Source: Fusicatenibacter sp. (GTDB lineage Bacteria > Bacillota > Clostridia > Lachnospirales > Lachnospiraceae). From it: a DNA stretch of 40,083 nucleotides. The stretch covers positions 1-40,083 of the forward strand of contig JALEOU010000087.1 of assembly GCA_022766945.1 (NCBI GenBank), read 5' to 3'. The translations under genes were made by a program, and so were the position numbers. A model generated the notes under the pieces. It was not told the DNA's origin. It saw only the letters and a program-made list of their open reading frames with translations, and made no database searches. Each line of letters begins with the position of its first letter. Position 1 is the first letter of the stretch. Shown one piece after another: positions 7,321 through 16,512 of the stretch.

Positions 7321-9351
7321 TCAGCGCTGGTAAGCTCTCACCCACACCTGCATCTCGCCCTCTCCGCGGTTATTCCACATGTAATAAGGAAGGAAAGAGA
7401 GCGCTGCCTCTTCGTAATTCATTGCATTGCTGACATGATACAGAGACTGCCTGTCGCTATCTGCCGGCACAATCCTGCGCCCTTCCATGTAAATTCTCAC
7501 AAAGTGCTCTCCCATCTCATCCGTTTCGAAAGCCCTGGCCTTTCCGCAGGAATTCAGTTCCAGAAGATGCAGGTTCTTCCCGTTATCCGCTTCCTCCATA
7601 CAGTAAACTACCGGACCACGGGTGACGGCCAGACGGCCTGTATTTTCCCTCACCAACGGATTCGAAGCCATCAGACGAACCTCCATCGGGAAGAAAAGAC
7701 AAACCTGATCTCCCGATTTCCAGACTCTCGTCAGGTACAGATAGCCGTCCTTTTCCTCTGCCATTGTTCCGGAGGGAATCTGTTTTTCATAGACACTGCT
7801 CCATCCCGGCAAGCGGAAGGCAACCGTATATGGTTTCCGGAGATCGTTTTTGCAGGTAAACGTCACATGACCATCCCACGGAAATCCGGACTGAATTTCC
7901 ATCCGGGCATGTTCTTTGTTTGCCTCCACCTCCAGTGTTCCTCCCATATACAGATGGAGAAACAGAGTATCTTCCTTCTCCGTGAATGCATAGCTCGCGA
8001 TGGAACTGATGAGCCTTGCCAGATTCGGAGGACAGCAGGCACATCCAAACCATTTCTGGCGGATTGGTTTCACATGGAATTTCCGCTCATCTTTATGACA
8101 GGCTTCCGGAAGCACTTCCAGGGGATTCACATAGAAAAAGCTTTTTCCATCCAGCGCCATGCCTGAAAGAATTCCATTGTAAAGTGCAGTTTCCATGACA
8201 TCCGCATATTTCGATTTTGCCTGAATCTCCAGCATTCTTCTGGCAAAAAACACCAGTCCGATGGAGGCACAGGTTTCTGCATATGCCGTATCATTCGGAA
8301 GATCATAGCCAAAGGAAAAAGCTTCTCCCAGATGTGTGGCACCGATACCTCCGGTGATATACATTTTCTGATTGACGATATTATCCCAAAGTGTTTCGCA
8401 CGCAGCAAACAACTCATCGTCTGCCGTAGCTCTCGCCACATCTGCCATGCCTGAGTACAGATACACTGCACGGACCGCATGGCCGACTGCTTCCCTCTGA
8501 AGACGTACCGGGAGATGTGCCTGATTATATGCATATTTTACTTCTCCCTCTTCACAGGTCTCTCCCCGTTCCAGATCAAAATAATACGGTTTCTGCCCTC
8601 TCTGATTCACAAAATATTTTGCCAGATTCAGATATTTTTCCTCATCGGTCAGATCGTACAGACGCATCAGTGCCATCTCGGCAATCTCATGTCCCGGATA
8701 TCCCGGCTTTTTTCCTTCTTCGGTTCCAAACTGTTCCAGAATAAAATCCGCATACCGCATGGCTGCGTGAAGAAGCTGATCCTTTCCGGTTGCCTGATAG
8801 TAGGCAACTGCACCCTCTGTGAGATGTCCAAAACAGTACAGCTCATGGTTATCCTTCAGATTACTGAAAATCTGATCTTCATCGTTGATCAGATAGTATG
8901 TATCCAGATAACCGTCCTCTCTCTGTGCCGCACACACAACAGCGATCGCCTCGTCCGCCGTTTTTTCCAGTTCCGGATCGGGATGCTGTGCCAGAGAGTA
9001 GGCAACCGCCTCAATCCATTTGGAAAAATCACTGTCCTGAAATACGAATCCATAGAATCTGCCATCCATTTTTCCGTCTTTTCCCGGAACTGTCTCAAAC
9101 GTGTCAAGCGGGTATTTCATCGGGACAAATGCACTGCCTTTTTCTTTCTTTTCCCTCTGGATCTCTCCTGCTCTCCTGTAATTGCGCATGCAGTAGCTCG
9201 GAGCGGCTCCGCTTACCTTATCATTCAGTGCATTCCACTGATAAGGGATCACCTCAGTGCGCACCAGCTCCATCTCCTTTTTCCAGAATGCATCCGTTAC
9301 CTGTACCTGTGTCAGAGGCAGCGGTTTACTGAAATTCGTTTCCTTCATCAT
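7321..9351 (-). CDS. GH127 beta-L-arabinofuranosidase-like glycoside hydrolase
   Basis: Member of the DUF1680/GH127 family, which removes terminal beta-L-arabinofuranose from plant hydroxyproline-linked or related glycans. The 676-residue product fits. Active-site residues known from Bifidobacterium HypBA1 are present: acid/base Glu343 (LGEAF), zinc ligands Glu359 and Cys361 (AETCAS), and nucleophile/zinc cysteines 439-440 (CACCPPN). There is no signal peptide, so it should act inside the cell on imported oligosaccharides. I choose the ATG pair at 9346-9351 after AAGGAG/AAGGA. The reading frame stays open 240 nt upstream but that part is AT-rich, lacks a start signal and is non-family sequence. 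It is divergent from an AraC regulator that probably controls it. A different GH127/GH146 pentosidase specificity is possible. Confidence 0.9.
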   Translation of the reverse strand: MMKETNFSKPLPLTQVQVTDAFWKKEMELVRTEVIPYQWNALNDKVSGAAPSYCMRNYRRAGEIQREKKEKGSAFVPMKYPLDTFETVPGKDGKMDGRFYGFVFQDSDFSKWIEAVAYSLAQHPDPELEKTADEAIAVVCAAQREDGYLDTYYLINDEDQIFSNLKDNHELYCFGHLTEGAVAYYQATGKDQLLHAAMRYADFILEQFGTEEGKKPGYPGHEIAEMALMRLYDLTDEEKYLNLAKYFVNQRGQKPYYFDLERGETCEEGEVKYAYNQAHLPVRLQREAVGHAVRAVYLYSGMADVARATADDELFAACETLWDNIVNQKMYITGGIGATHLGEAFSFGYDLPNDTAYAETCASIGLVFFARRMLEIQAKSKYADVMETALYNGILSGMALDGKSFFYVNPLEVLPEACHKDERKFHVKPIRQKWFGCACCPPNLARLISSIASYAFTEKEDTLFLHLYMGGTLEVEANKEHARMEIQSGFPWDGHVTFTCKNDLRKPYTVAFRLPGWSSVYEKQIPSGTMAEEKDGYLYLTRVWKSGDQVCLFFPMEVRLMASNPLVRENTGRLAVTRGPVVYCMEEADNGKNLHLLELNSCGKARAFETDEMGEHFVRIYMEGRRIVPADSDRQSLYHVSNAMNYEEAALSFLPYYMWNNRGEGEMQVWVRAYQR

Positions 9352-9564
9352 GTTTCCTTTTCTCCTTTTTCCGGGATGACTCTTTCTTTTTTCACAAATA
9401 CAAAATTTCTTGTTTTTTTCACAAAATGACGGTAGAATAAACAGGAAATTCTTTACAGATTTGATCTTTGAAAGTTGGCCTTTCACAGCTGCGATGTTTT
9501 CATTGTAGCAGAAACAGCCCTTCAAAAAAACAGCAGAACGTTTGAAAAGGTGTAAAAAAGTCAT

Positions 9565-10488
9565 ATGATTACTTTTGTTTATTCGGACCATCAGTCTTTT
9601 GAATATGATCTCTGCGGCAAATTTCAGGCGCCCTCAAAGGAATGGATGCATCTGACCCGTGAGCTGACCAACTTTGAACTCATGGTCGTAACCAGCGGGA
9701 CTCTGTACATTGCAGATCAATCAAAGCAATACGAAGTAAAAGAGGGAGAGTATCTTCTGATGCCCCCGGGAGCCCATCAGCACGGTTACCGACAGGGAAG
9801 CTGCTCCTTTTACTGGCTCCATTTTCTTCCGTCAGAAAATGTTCCGGAAAAGGAAACTCCACGCAGCGGCAGCGCTGACACTGGCATGGTATCCGCTCCC
9901 TATTCTTCCTGGAAAATTCTGGACTGTCCGCCGGATCGTCCCCCTTACGGTTACTCCGGCTTCCTTTTTCTTCCTCTTTCCGGACATCTGGCTGCTTTGG
10001 ACCGCGTGATCATCCTGATGAAACAGCTGCAGGATACCTCGCTGCGCTATCATAATCCTCTGCTGTGCAGCAGTCTCACCTGTGCAGTTCTGTGCGAAAT
10101 CAGTTGCCAGAGTCCTATCTGGCAGGGCTGCTCCACTTTCGGACAAAAGCGGCAGATTCTGCAGGATCTTATCAGCTATGTTCAGTATCACAGCAGCGAA
10201 AATCTGAAAGTATCGACCGTGGCGGCATATTTCGGATACAGTGAAAAATACCTCTCTTCCCTGTTTCGCTCGGAAATGGGCATGACCTTAAAACAATTTA
10301 TTCAAAAAACCCGCATGGATTCCGCAATGGCGGAACTGACAGATACCAATCACCCCATTTCTCAGATTGCATACAATGTGGGGTTCCAGGATGCGCACAA
10401 TTTTTCAAATGCATTCCGGAAAGTGACCGGTATGACCCCTGGACAATACCGGAAGGGCTATGCGAGCAGAAAGATTTCTTTTGAATAA
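9565..10488 (+). CDS. AraC-family transcriptional regulator
   Basis: A 307-residue two-domain activator. Residues 1-110 form a cupin-type sensor (GEYLLMPPGAHQHGY). Residues about 205-305 form two helix-turn-helix motifs, with the second containing ISQIAYNVGFQDAHNFSNAFRKVTG, split here as the AraC signature from ISQIAYNVGF to FRKVTGMTPG. It lies 213 bp from, and divergent to, the GH127 gene, the common layout of a sugar-responsive activator and its target. The shared region has two direct copies of TTTTTTCACAAA (9387-9398 and 9414-9425), possible half-sites. The ribosome binding site AAAGGTG is moderate. The inducer is probably an arabinose-containing saccharide, by context only. Confidence 0.9.
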   Translation: MITFVYSDHQSFEYDLCGKFQAPSKEWMHLTRELTNFELMVVTSGTLYIADQSKQYEVKEGEYLLMPPGAHQHGYRQGSCSFYWLHFLPSENVPEKETPRSGSADTGMVSAPYSSWKILDCPPDRPPYGYSGFLFLPLSGHLAALDRVIILMKQLQDTSLRYHNPLLCSSLTCAVLCEISCQSPIWQGCSTFGQKRQILQDLISYVQYHSSENLKVSTVAAYFGYSEKYLSSLFRSEMGMTLKQFIQKTRMDSAMAELTDTNHPISQIAYNVGFQDAHNFSNAFRKVTGMTPGQYRKGYASRKISFE

Positions 10489-10613
10489 AGTTCATCGAAA
10501 ATTTATGTTTTTTTCGCTTCTTTTAGATTGCGGACATAGTTTGCTCATATTTTTTGCGTATACTAAGTGTCAGATAGTTGATGAAACCACTCACTATCTC
10601 CCCCCTCATTATG

Positions 10614-10650
10614 AAAAACGGCGGCCCGCATTTTGCGGGCCGCTGTTTTT
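10614..10650. terminator. Bidirectional intrinsic terminator
   Basis: A 16-pair stem (10614-10629 with 10635-10650) with one G-U pair, flanked by A residues on the left and T residues on the right, lies between the converging AraC gene and the secreted coiled-coil gene. It can end both transcripts. I see no feature in the 125 bp between the AraC stop and this stem. Confidence 0.92.
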
Positions 10651-10657
10651 ATATTTC

Positions 10658-13417
10658 TTATTCTTCTGCTTCAATGGCTGCAGTCTCGATGATAAATTTC
10701 ACACTTCCGTCCATCTCATCCGCTCTGCCGCTGTAGGTTGTATAACTGCATTCATCCGAATTGAGTGCCGAAATACGGTCCAGGATATCACCAAGCTTCT
10801 CATCGAATGTCTCTTTTAGTTTTCCGGTGCCCTCCTCATCAAAGGTTTGCATTCCATCGCTGAGTTCCTGTGCTCCATCTCTTAGCTGGCTGATGCCGTC
10901 TTTTACCTGACTGCTGCCGGATTTCAGAGATGCGGCACCTAAACGCAGCTGATCCGTGCCGGATACCAGGCTGTCTGCCCCACTCCTTAAAGCTTTGCTG
11001 TTTCCGGACAGCTGCATAGCTCCGTTCACCAGCTGCGTGGAGAGCTGGTTCAGACCAGTCACAAGCTGCTTTGTGCCTCCATCCAGTGCACTTACGCCCT
11101 GTACCAGAACCGGTCCTTTTTCTCTGAGGCTGACTGCCCCGTTTTTCAATGCTTCACTGTTTGCATCCAGTTTTCCAAACCCTTCCAGCAGGGAAGCGAT
11201 TCCTTCACTTGCCATCGGCAGGGAAACTTTTGTACTCTCATTTAATTGTCCGAGGTTGGCGGAAAATGCTGCGATTCCCTGATACAGGTTCTGACCTCCG
11301 GCATCCAGCTGTTCCACAGCAGCATTCAGTTTCTGCATTGCCCCCATCTGTCTTTCCACGATCTCCTTCTTTTCACAGATCGAATCGAGCTGTTCCTGCA
11401 TCTGCTCCATCTGTGGAATCAGCGCTTCCACAACAGCAGAAAGTGTTTCATAGCTTTCTTTCATCTCCTGCATGTTTTCCTGGATCTCATTCTTTCTCTG
11501 TGTAAGCTCCGGCTGCGGTATCGAAACAGAAAGTTCCGGTTCCGTGATCTCAGGCGCCGTCACGGTTTCTACAGAAACCTCCGGTGCGGATACCGAGACA
11601 CTTCCCGCAGTTTCCTTTGCCTGCTTCAGCGCATTTGCCAGGTCTGTATTTCCTTCCGACTCTGCCTGGGCAATCTGTGCATCCAGCGCACTCTGCAGTT
11701 TTTCCGTTGCCTCCCTGGACGCTCTGGCAGCCGCCGTATCGGCAGCATTTCCAATGGCCGACTGTGCCTGGCTGTTAAGTGAATCCGCTGCATCCTTCGC
11801 CTGCTGCTGCAGATCCGCCGTCATCTGCTGCGCCGTCTGATGGGCAGCTGTCATAATCTGTCCTTCCAGATCATCCAGATAAGCCTGCAGATATTCCTGC
11901 AGCTTAAAAAGCTGTCCCTGGAGTTCATTTCCATTCTGCATCAGCGACTGAACCGAACCGGATATCTGTTTCTCCATAACCTCCCCAAGCTGATCCGATT
12001 CTTCGATCAATGTATATCCGGTTTGGGTCATATCGTCCACCATTTGGAGCAATGCCTGCAGATCCTGGCTTTGGAGTGTCTGATTGAGCGAATCCAGACT
12101 GCAGGAAAGTTCCCTTGCCCCGCTTAAAATATCATTGTCATCTTTACCGTCTGCAGCCGCACTGAGCTGTTCTATCGCACTCTCCACCTCTTTCAGGCCC
12201 TGTATCAGAGGACGAAGCTGCTCTGCGCCTGTTTTCAGTTCCTGTTCTCCATCCACATATGCGGTGACTCCGTTCGAGAGTACTGCTGCTCCATCGGTGT
12301 AGTCCTTTACCCCGCTTACCACACGGCTGACGCCATTGACATACTCCTTCACATTTCCGGTCAGAACACCATTTCCGCCAAGATAAATCTGAATTCCTTT
12401 GCTTAACGCATCGGCGCCTTCCGTATAGCTCCTGATTCCGCCGGACAATTCCTTCGCACCGCTGGAGAGTGTATCCGCACCGTCTTTGAGGCTGCCGATA
12501 CCTTCATCAAATGACTCATAGCTTTCACCAAGCTCATCTGCACCATCAAGCAGCGCAAGTGAACCATCCACCAGCTTCAGGGATGCCTCTTCCAGTTCCT
12601 CCAGAGAAGCCTTCAGATCATCAAAACTGGAAATCTGATCCGTATCCACATCATCCAGCAGATCTGTCAGGGCCACTGTAAAAGTAGAACCCATAGAAAA
12701 GTTTTCCACATCTGCGGTGATCTCCAGACTCTCGGGAAGGATAATCGAAAATTCTGCATTCTCCTTTTCCAGTCCCAGGCTCTCGCTCATGCCCGGCATA
12801 CCGATACCAACCACAATACTTTTGCTTCCGTCGGAAATTACTTTCCCGTTATCAATTTTTACATTGGAAAACGTATCATCCGGCAGAATCATGCCGGTCA
12901 CCATGACAAAGGGACTATAGACGGCGGTTTCTTTTCCATTTACTTTGGCTGTGGTTTTTGCGCAGTTTGTATACTCCACTTTGATCTTCAGTTTTCCGCT
13001 CTTGCCTGATAGCTGTTCCGGCGAAATTTCCTCCCCGTCGAGATAATACGTCAGTTTTACCGATACCGGCAGTTCCTTACTGCTCGTTCCCTGATAGTAG
13101 ATATCCTGTCCGTCTGTCTGCCAGGTCAGAAAATTTCCACTCTGACGAAAGGTTTCATCTCCCTTCACATTTTTCACTTCTTTCAGATCACTCTTATCCA
13201 GAAGTGTTTTCGTGGAACCGGCATTTTTCAGCCAGTTCGATACGATAATCTTTTCCTGTTCCCCTGCCGCATCTGCATTGACATAAACCGTTTCTTCCTT
13301 GGTAATATCCTGATTGGTCTCTGCGGCGGCAGATACCGGCACGGATACCATCACAGCTGCCATTCCAACCGCAATCCCTGACATCATCTTTGTTTTCCGT
13401 TTTCTGTTTCTGTTCAT
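10658..13417 (-). CDS. Secreted YhgE/Pip-like coiled-coil repeat protein
   Basis: A 919-residue exported protein. Residues 1-31 form a signal peptide (basic start, hydrophobic MSGIAVGMAAVMVSVPVSA, then AA). A beta-rich domain follows to about residue 265. The rest is mostly heptad repeats of the type GxxxLxxGaxxLxxG, as in YhgE/Pip and EsaA proteins, and a central alanine/glutamine-rich coiled coil. Unlike YhgE, I see no C-terminal membrane segments; the protein ends in an acidic tail. The gene starts 25 bp after the MmpL-type gene and must share its transcript. A role as extracytoplasmic partner of that exporter is likely, by context; the cargo is unknown. The ribosome binding site is AAAGGGG. 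Confidence 0.8.
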   Translation of the reverse strand: MNRNRKRKTKMMSGIAVGMAAVMVSVPVSAAAETNQDITKEETVYVNADAAGEQEKIIVSNWLKNAGSTKTLLDKSDLKEVKNVKGDETFRQSGNFLTWQTDGQDIYYQGTSSKELPVSVKLTYYLDGEEISPEQLSGKSGKLKIKVEYTNCAKTTAKVNGKETAVYSPFVMVTGMILPDDTFSNVKIDNGKVISDGSKSIVVGIGMPGMSESLGLEKENAEFSIILPESLEITADVENFSMGSTFTVALTDLLDDVDTDQISSFDDLKASLEELEEASLKLVDGSLALLDGADELGESYESFDEGIGSLKDGADTLSSGAKELSGGIRSYTEGADALSKGIQIYLGGNGVLTGNVKEYVNGVSRVVSGVKDYTDGAAVLSNGVTAYVDGEQELKTGAEQLRPLIQGLKEVESAIEQLSAAADGKDDNDILSGARELSCSLDSLNQTLQSQDLQALLQMVDDMTQTGYTLIEESDQLGEVMEKQISGSVQSLMQNGNELQGQLFKLQEYLQAYLDDLEGQIMTAAHQTAQQMTADLQQQAKDAADSLNSQAQSAIGNAADTAAARASREATEKLQSALDAQIAQAESEGNTDLANALKQAKETAGSVSVSAPEVSVETVTAPEITEPELSVSIPQPELTQRKNEIQENMQEMKESYETLSAVVEALIPQMEQMQEQLDSICEKKEIVERQMGAMQKLNAAVEQLDAGGQNLYQGIAAFSANLGQLNESTKVSLPMASEGIASLLEGFGKLDANSEALKNGAVSLREKGPVLVQGVSALDGGTKQLVTGLNQLSTQLVNGAMQLSGNSKALRSGADSLVSGTDQLRLGAASLKSGSSQVKDGISQLRDGAQELSDGMQTFDEEGTGKLKETFDEKLGDILDRISALNSDECSYTTYSGRADEMDGSVKFIIETAAIEAEE

Positions 13418-13442
13418 AACAAATACCCCTTTCCATCAGACT

Positions 13443-15509
13443 CTATTTTCTCTTAAAACCTTTGCTTGTTCTGCAGATGATTCCGTCAAACAGCCAGAAC
13501 ATGGCCGGCAGAAACAACAGAACCGCGCACATACTGATCAGTGCACCGCGCGCCATCAGCAGGCAAAGCGAACTGATCATATCGATTTTCGAATACATTC
13601 CCACACCAAAAGTTGCGGCAAAAAAGCTGAACGCTGAAATCATAATCGGGCGCATACTGGTTCGATGCGCAATCTGAATCGCCTCTTTTTTACTCTTTCC
13701 GGAACCTCTCTCTCTTTCATAGCGGCTGGTCATCAGAATCGCATAGTCAACCGTTGCGCCCAGCTGAATCGTCCCGATTACAATGGAAGCGATAAAAGGC
13801 AGCGTGGAACCGGTCAGATACGGAATTCCCATATTGATAAATATCGCTCCCTCAATCACCAGAATCAGGATGACCGGAAGGGATGCTGACCGGAACACAA
13901 ACACAATGATAAAAAAGACAGCCAGGATCGAGACTGCACTGACCACTTTGAAATCATGGTCTGTGATATCAATCAGATCTTTCGTACAGGGTGCTTCTCC
14001 TACAAGCATACCTGTAGGATCATATTTTTTCAGAACATGATTCAGTTCTGTGATCTGATGATTGACCTCATCCGAAGCAGTCTGATACTCATTGGCAATC
14101 AACATCAGTTCGTAGTGATCACTTTCCAGGATTTCTTTGATACTGTCCGGAATCATGCTCTGCGGCAAAGACGGGCCAATGATACTCTCAAGTCCCAGCA
14201 CCGTTTTGACACCATCCACCTGCTCCATCTCATCAATCATCTGATATTTCTCTTTTTCGTCCATATCCCGATCCAAAAGCACCATATGAACCGCACCCAT
14301 CTGATATTCTTCCTGCAGCTTTGTATTGGCCATAATACTTTCCAGGTCACGCGGCAGGCTGCCATCCAGATTATAGTAAACCTTCGTATTCGCCTGGAAA
14401 TAAGCAAACGGAATAAAAAGCACCACAAACAAGACCGCAAATACTGTATGATGCTTTACAATAAAATCCGACAGCCCTGGAAGTTCCGGGATCAGCCGGC
14501 GATGCCGGGTCTTCTCCAATGCATGGTCAAAAATCAGAATCATAGACGGGAGTACGGTAATACAGCAGAGAACCCCAAGGATGACACCTTTCGTCATCAC
14601 AATTCCAAGATCGAGGCCAAGCGTAAAGCTCATAAAACAAAGTGCAATAAATCCGGCCACCGTTGTCACCGAACTGCCGACAACGGATTTGATTGTCGCA
14701 GCGATTGCCCGGGCCATCGCTTCCTTATGATCCTCTGGCAAAATTACCTTCTGCTCCTGATAACTGTGCCACAGAAAAATGGAATAATCCATTGTGACTC
14801 CCAACTGGAGTACTGCACTCAGCGCTTTAGTAATATAAGAAATCTCACCCCGGAAAATATTCGTTCCCATGTTGTACACGATTGCGATTCCGATGCTGAC
14901 AAGAAATAATACCGGGATCAGATAAGATTCCATCGTAAGTGCCAGTACAATGGAAGAGAGAATCACTGCAATCACAACGTAAATCGCCACCTCAGATTCC
15001 GCCAGATTCTTTGTATCCGTCACGATCGCTGACATTCCGGCCAGAAAACACTGCCGGCCGGCCAGATGACGGATTTCTGTGATCGCATCCATGGTCTCGT
15101 CCGCTGATGTCGTCGTATCAAAAATGATAAACATCATGGTAGAATCGTCGGAATTAAATGCATTTCTCACCCTGTCCGGCAGCATCTCCATCGGAACACT
15201 CAGATCCAGAAAGCTGTCATACCACACTACCTTTGCCACATGTTCGACCTGTTCAATCTGAGCTTTCAGTGCGGCTACCTCCTTCTCTTCCATTCCCTCA
15301 CACAGAAACATCGAATAAGCGCCTGTTCCAAACTCATCCACCAGAATATCCTGTCCTTTCATCGTCTCAATATCATCCGGCAGATAATACAGTATATCGT
15401 AGTTTACTCTCGTATTGATATATCCGATGACGGATGGTATGAGAAGCAAAAGGCTGATGATAAAAATCGGGATCCGGCACTTCACAATCTTTCTCCCAAG
15501 TTTTTCCAT
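13443..15509 (-). CDS. RND/MmpL-family membrane exporter
   Basis: A 688-residue membrane protein with two repeated halves. Each half has one N-terminal helix, an external domain of about 150 residues, and five clustered helices, the MMPL/sterol-sensing layout. Landmarks are the first helix FIISLLLLIPSVIGY, GVTMDYSIFLWHSYQEQ in half one and GATVDYAILMTSRYERE in half two; the aspartates in these are the usual proton-relay positions. I choose the ATG at 15507-15509 because GGGAGGAAG precedes it at 8 nt; an upstream in-frame ATG would add 12 residues with no site. Expression is probably controlled by the divergent TetR gene through the three palindromes upstream. The substrate could be a lipid, drug or peptide. 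Confidence 0.92.
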   Translation of the reverse strand: MEKLGRKIVKCRIPIFIISLLLLIPSVIGYINTRVNYDILYYLPDDIETMKGQDILVDEFGTGAYSMFLCEGMEEKEVAALKAQIEQVEHVAKVVWYDSFLDLSVPMEMLPDRVRNAFNSDDSTMMFIIFDTTTSADETMDAITEIRHLAGRQCFLAGMSAIVTDTKNLAESEVAIYVVIAVILSSIVLALTMESYLIPVLFLVSIGIAIVYNMGTNIFRGEISYITKALSAVLQLGVTMDYSIFLWHSYQEQKVILPEDHKEAMARAIAATIKSVVGSSVTTVAGFIALCFMSFTLGLDLGIVMTKGVILGVLCCITVLPSMILIFDHALEKTRHRRLIPELPGLSDFIVKHHTVFAVLFVVLFIPFAYFQANTKVYYNLDGSLPRDLESIMANTKLQEEYQMGAVHMVLLDRDMDEKEKYQMIDEMEQVDGVKTVLGLESIIGPSLPQSMIPDSIKEILESDHYELMLIANEYQTASDEVNHQITELNHVLKKYDPTGMLVGEAPCTKDLIDITDHDFKVVSAVSILAVFFIIVFVFRSASLPVILILVIEGAIFINMGIPYLTGSTLPFIASIVIGTIQLGATVDYAILMTSRYERERGSGKSKKEAIQIAHRTSMRPIMISAFSFFAATFGVGMYSKIDMISSLCLLMARGALISMCAVLLFLPAMFWLFDGIICRTSKGFKRK

Positions 15510-15550
15510 GATAACTTCCTCCCTTTCTCTGCCTGTTCTATACACTATAT

Positions 15551-15632
15551 ATGACCAACAGTCATTTTATGTTATATTTTAAAATTGACCAAAAGTCAAT
15601 ATCTCATATGCTTAAAAATGACCATTAGTCAT
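15551..15632. promoter_or_regulatory. Triple TetR operator
   Basis: Three 15-bp palindromes with the shared core TGAC-N5-GTCA stand at 15551-15565, 15585-15599 and 15618-15632. Their centres are 34 and 33 bp apart. A weaker half-site, ATGACCCAACTGACA, follows near 15659. The middle box covers the -35 of the exporter promoter. Site form and place are as expected for autoregulated TetR repressors; the protein-DNA match is inferred. Confidence 0.82.
15571..15599 (-). promoter_or_regulatory. Promoter of the MmpL operon
   Basis: On the minus strand TTGACT (15594-15599) and TATAAC (15571-15576) are 17 nt apart. The -35 is part of the middle TetR palindrome and the first palindrome lies just downstream of the -10, so repressor binding would block polymerase. 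Confidence 0.78.
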
Positions 15633-15682
15633 TTACTTTTCTATGCAAAACATCGAAAATGACCCAACTGACACATTTTTAT

Positions 15683-15712
15683 TTGACATCTCCTGTCGTA
15701 AGAAAGTATACT
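15683..15712 (+). promoter_or_regulatory. Promoter of the TetR gene
   Basis: Perfect TTGACA (15683-15688), 18 nt, TATACT (15707-15712). It lies outside the three full operator boxes but next to a degenerate half-site. Confidence 0.75.
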
Positions 15713-15779
15713 ATGGTTAGCTCTTGGTTCAGGGCGGCACGCCCTCATCGCATTATTTCGAACAGGAAGGAAGATACCC

Positions 15780-16400
15780 ATGGGAAAAGTGGAAGATAAT
15801 AAGCAACAAAAAAGGGATTCCCTTCTGGAATCCGCTTTTACACTTTTTATTGGAAATGGTTTCAACAAAACTTCGATCTCAGACATTGTCAATCATGCAG
15901 GTGTCGCAAAAGGTACCTTCTATCTGTATTTCAAAGATAAATATGATATCCGCAACCAACTGATCGCCCACAAAGCCAGCCAGGTCTTTCAGAATGCCTA
16001 CAACGATCTTCTGACACACGAAGAAATCCGGGATTTTGAAGATCAGGTGCTCTTCATTACCGATCACATCCTGAATCAGTTTTCCCAGAATCATCATCTC
16101 GTTTCCCTGATTTCCAAGCATCTGAGCTGGGGATTTTTTAAAAATTCTCTGTATTTTACTCCCGGAAATGACACTCCGGCTATCTACACAATCTACGAAT
16201 CTCTGCTGGATCACGCCTCTTACACTTATCGAACGCCGGAGGTCATGTTTTACATGATCCTGGAAATTGTCAGCGGGACCAGCTATAACGCGATTCTATA
16301 CGAGCAGCCGGTCACACTGGAAGAATTAAAGCCGGAACTCTATACCACGATCCGTGGAATCTTCCGCCAGTACCGTCAGCGCCGCAAAAAAAGCAGCTGA
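15780..16400 (+). CDS. TetR/AcrR-family repressor
   Basis: A 206-residue regulator. The N-terminal helix-turn-helix is clear at about residues 26-57 (SISDIVNHAGVAKGTFYLYF). The C-terminal ligand domain is all-helical and not family-diagnostic. The ATG at 15780 follows AGGAAGGAAG. It is divergent from the MmpL exporter, and the space between holds three matching palindromes, so it probably represses the exporter operon and releases on binding a hydrophobic compound. The inducer is unknown. Confidence 0.93.
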   Translation: MGKVEDNKQQKRDSLLESAFTLFIGNGFNKTSISDIVNHAGVAKGTFYLYFKDKYDIRNQLIAHKASQVFQNAYNDLLTHEEIRDFEDQVLFITDHILNQFSQNHHLVSLISKHLSWGFFKNSLYFTPGNDTPAIYTIYESLLDHASYTYRTPEVMFYMILEIVSGTSYNAILYEQPVTLEELKPELYTTIRGIFRQYRQRRKKSS

Positions 16401-16420
16401 AGCGAACAAGGAAACAAATA

Positions 16421-16465
16421 CGCCTCCGGAGACCGCACCGCGCCTGTATGCGGTCCTGGGAGGCG
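16421..16465. terminator. Stem-loop between converging genes
   Basis: Long imperfect stem (16421-16437 with 16449-16465) between the TetR gene and the MFS gene, which converge. The U tracts are poor on both sides, so it may act as a terminator for both with modest strength. Confidence 0.5.
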
Positions 16466-16512
16466 CGTTACTTATCGGTGTATCATTTTGCCGTACCTGT
16501 CTTTCGGCGGTA

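Noticed and set aside
8479-9429. Long open frame antisense to the GH127 gene
   Set aside because: Shadow frame of a gene whose catalytic residues are all identified; protein composition is unnatural.
9352-9591. 80-codon N-terminal extension of the GH127 gene
   Set aside because: The segment is intergenic in character (AT-rich, overlapping the AraC start region), and the ATG pair at 9346-9351 has a good ribosome binding site and the family N terminus.
13956-14909. Long open frame antisense to the MmpL gene
   Set aside because: Shadow of the exporter gene, with no start signal and no recognisable domain.
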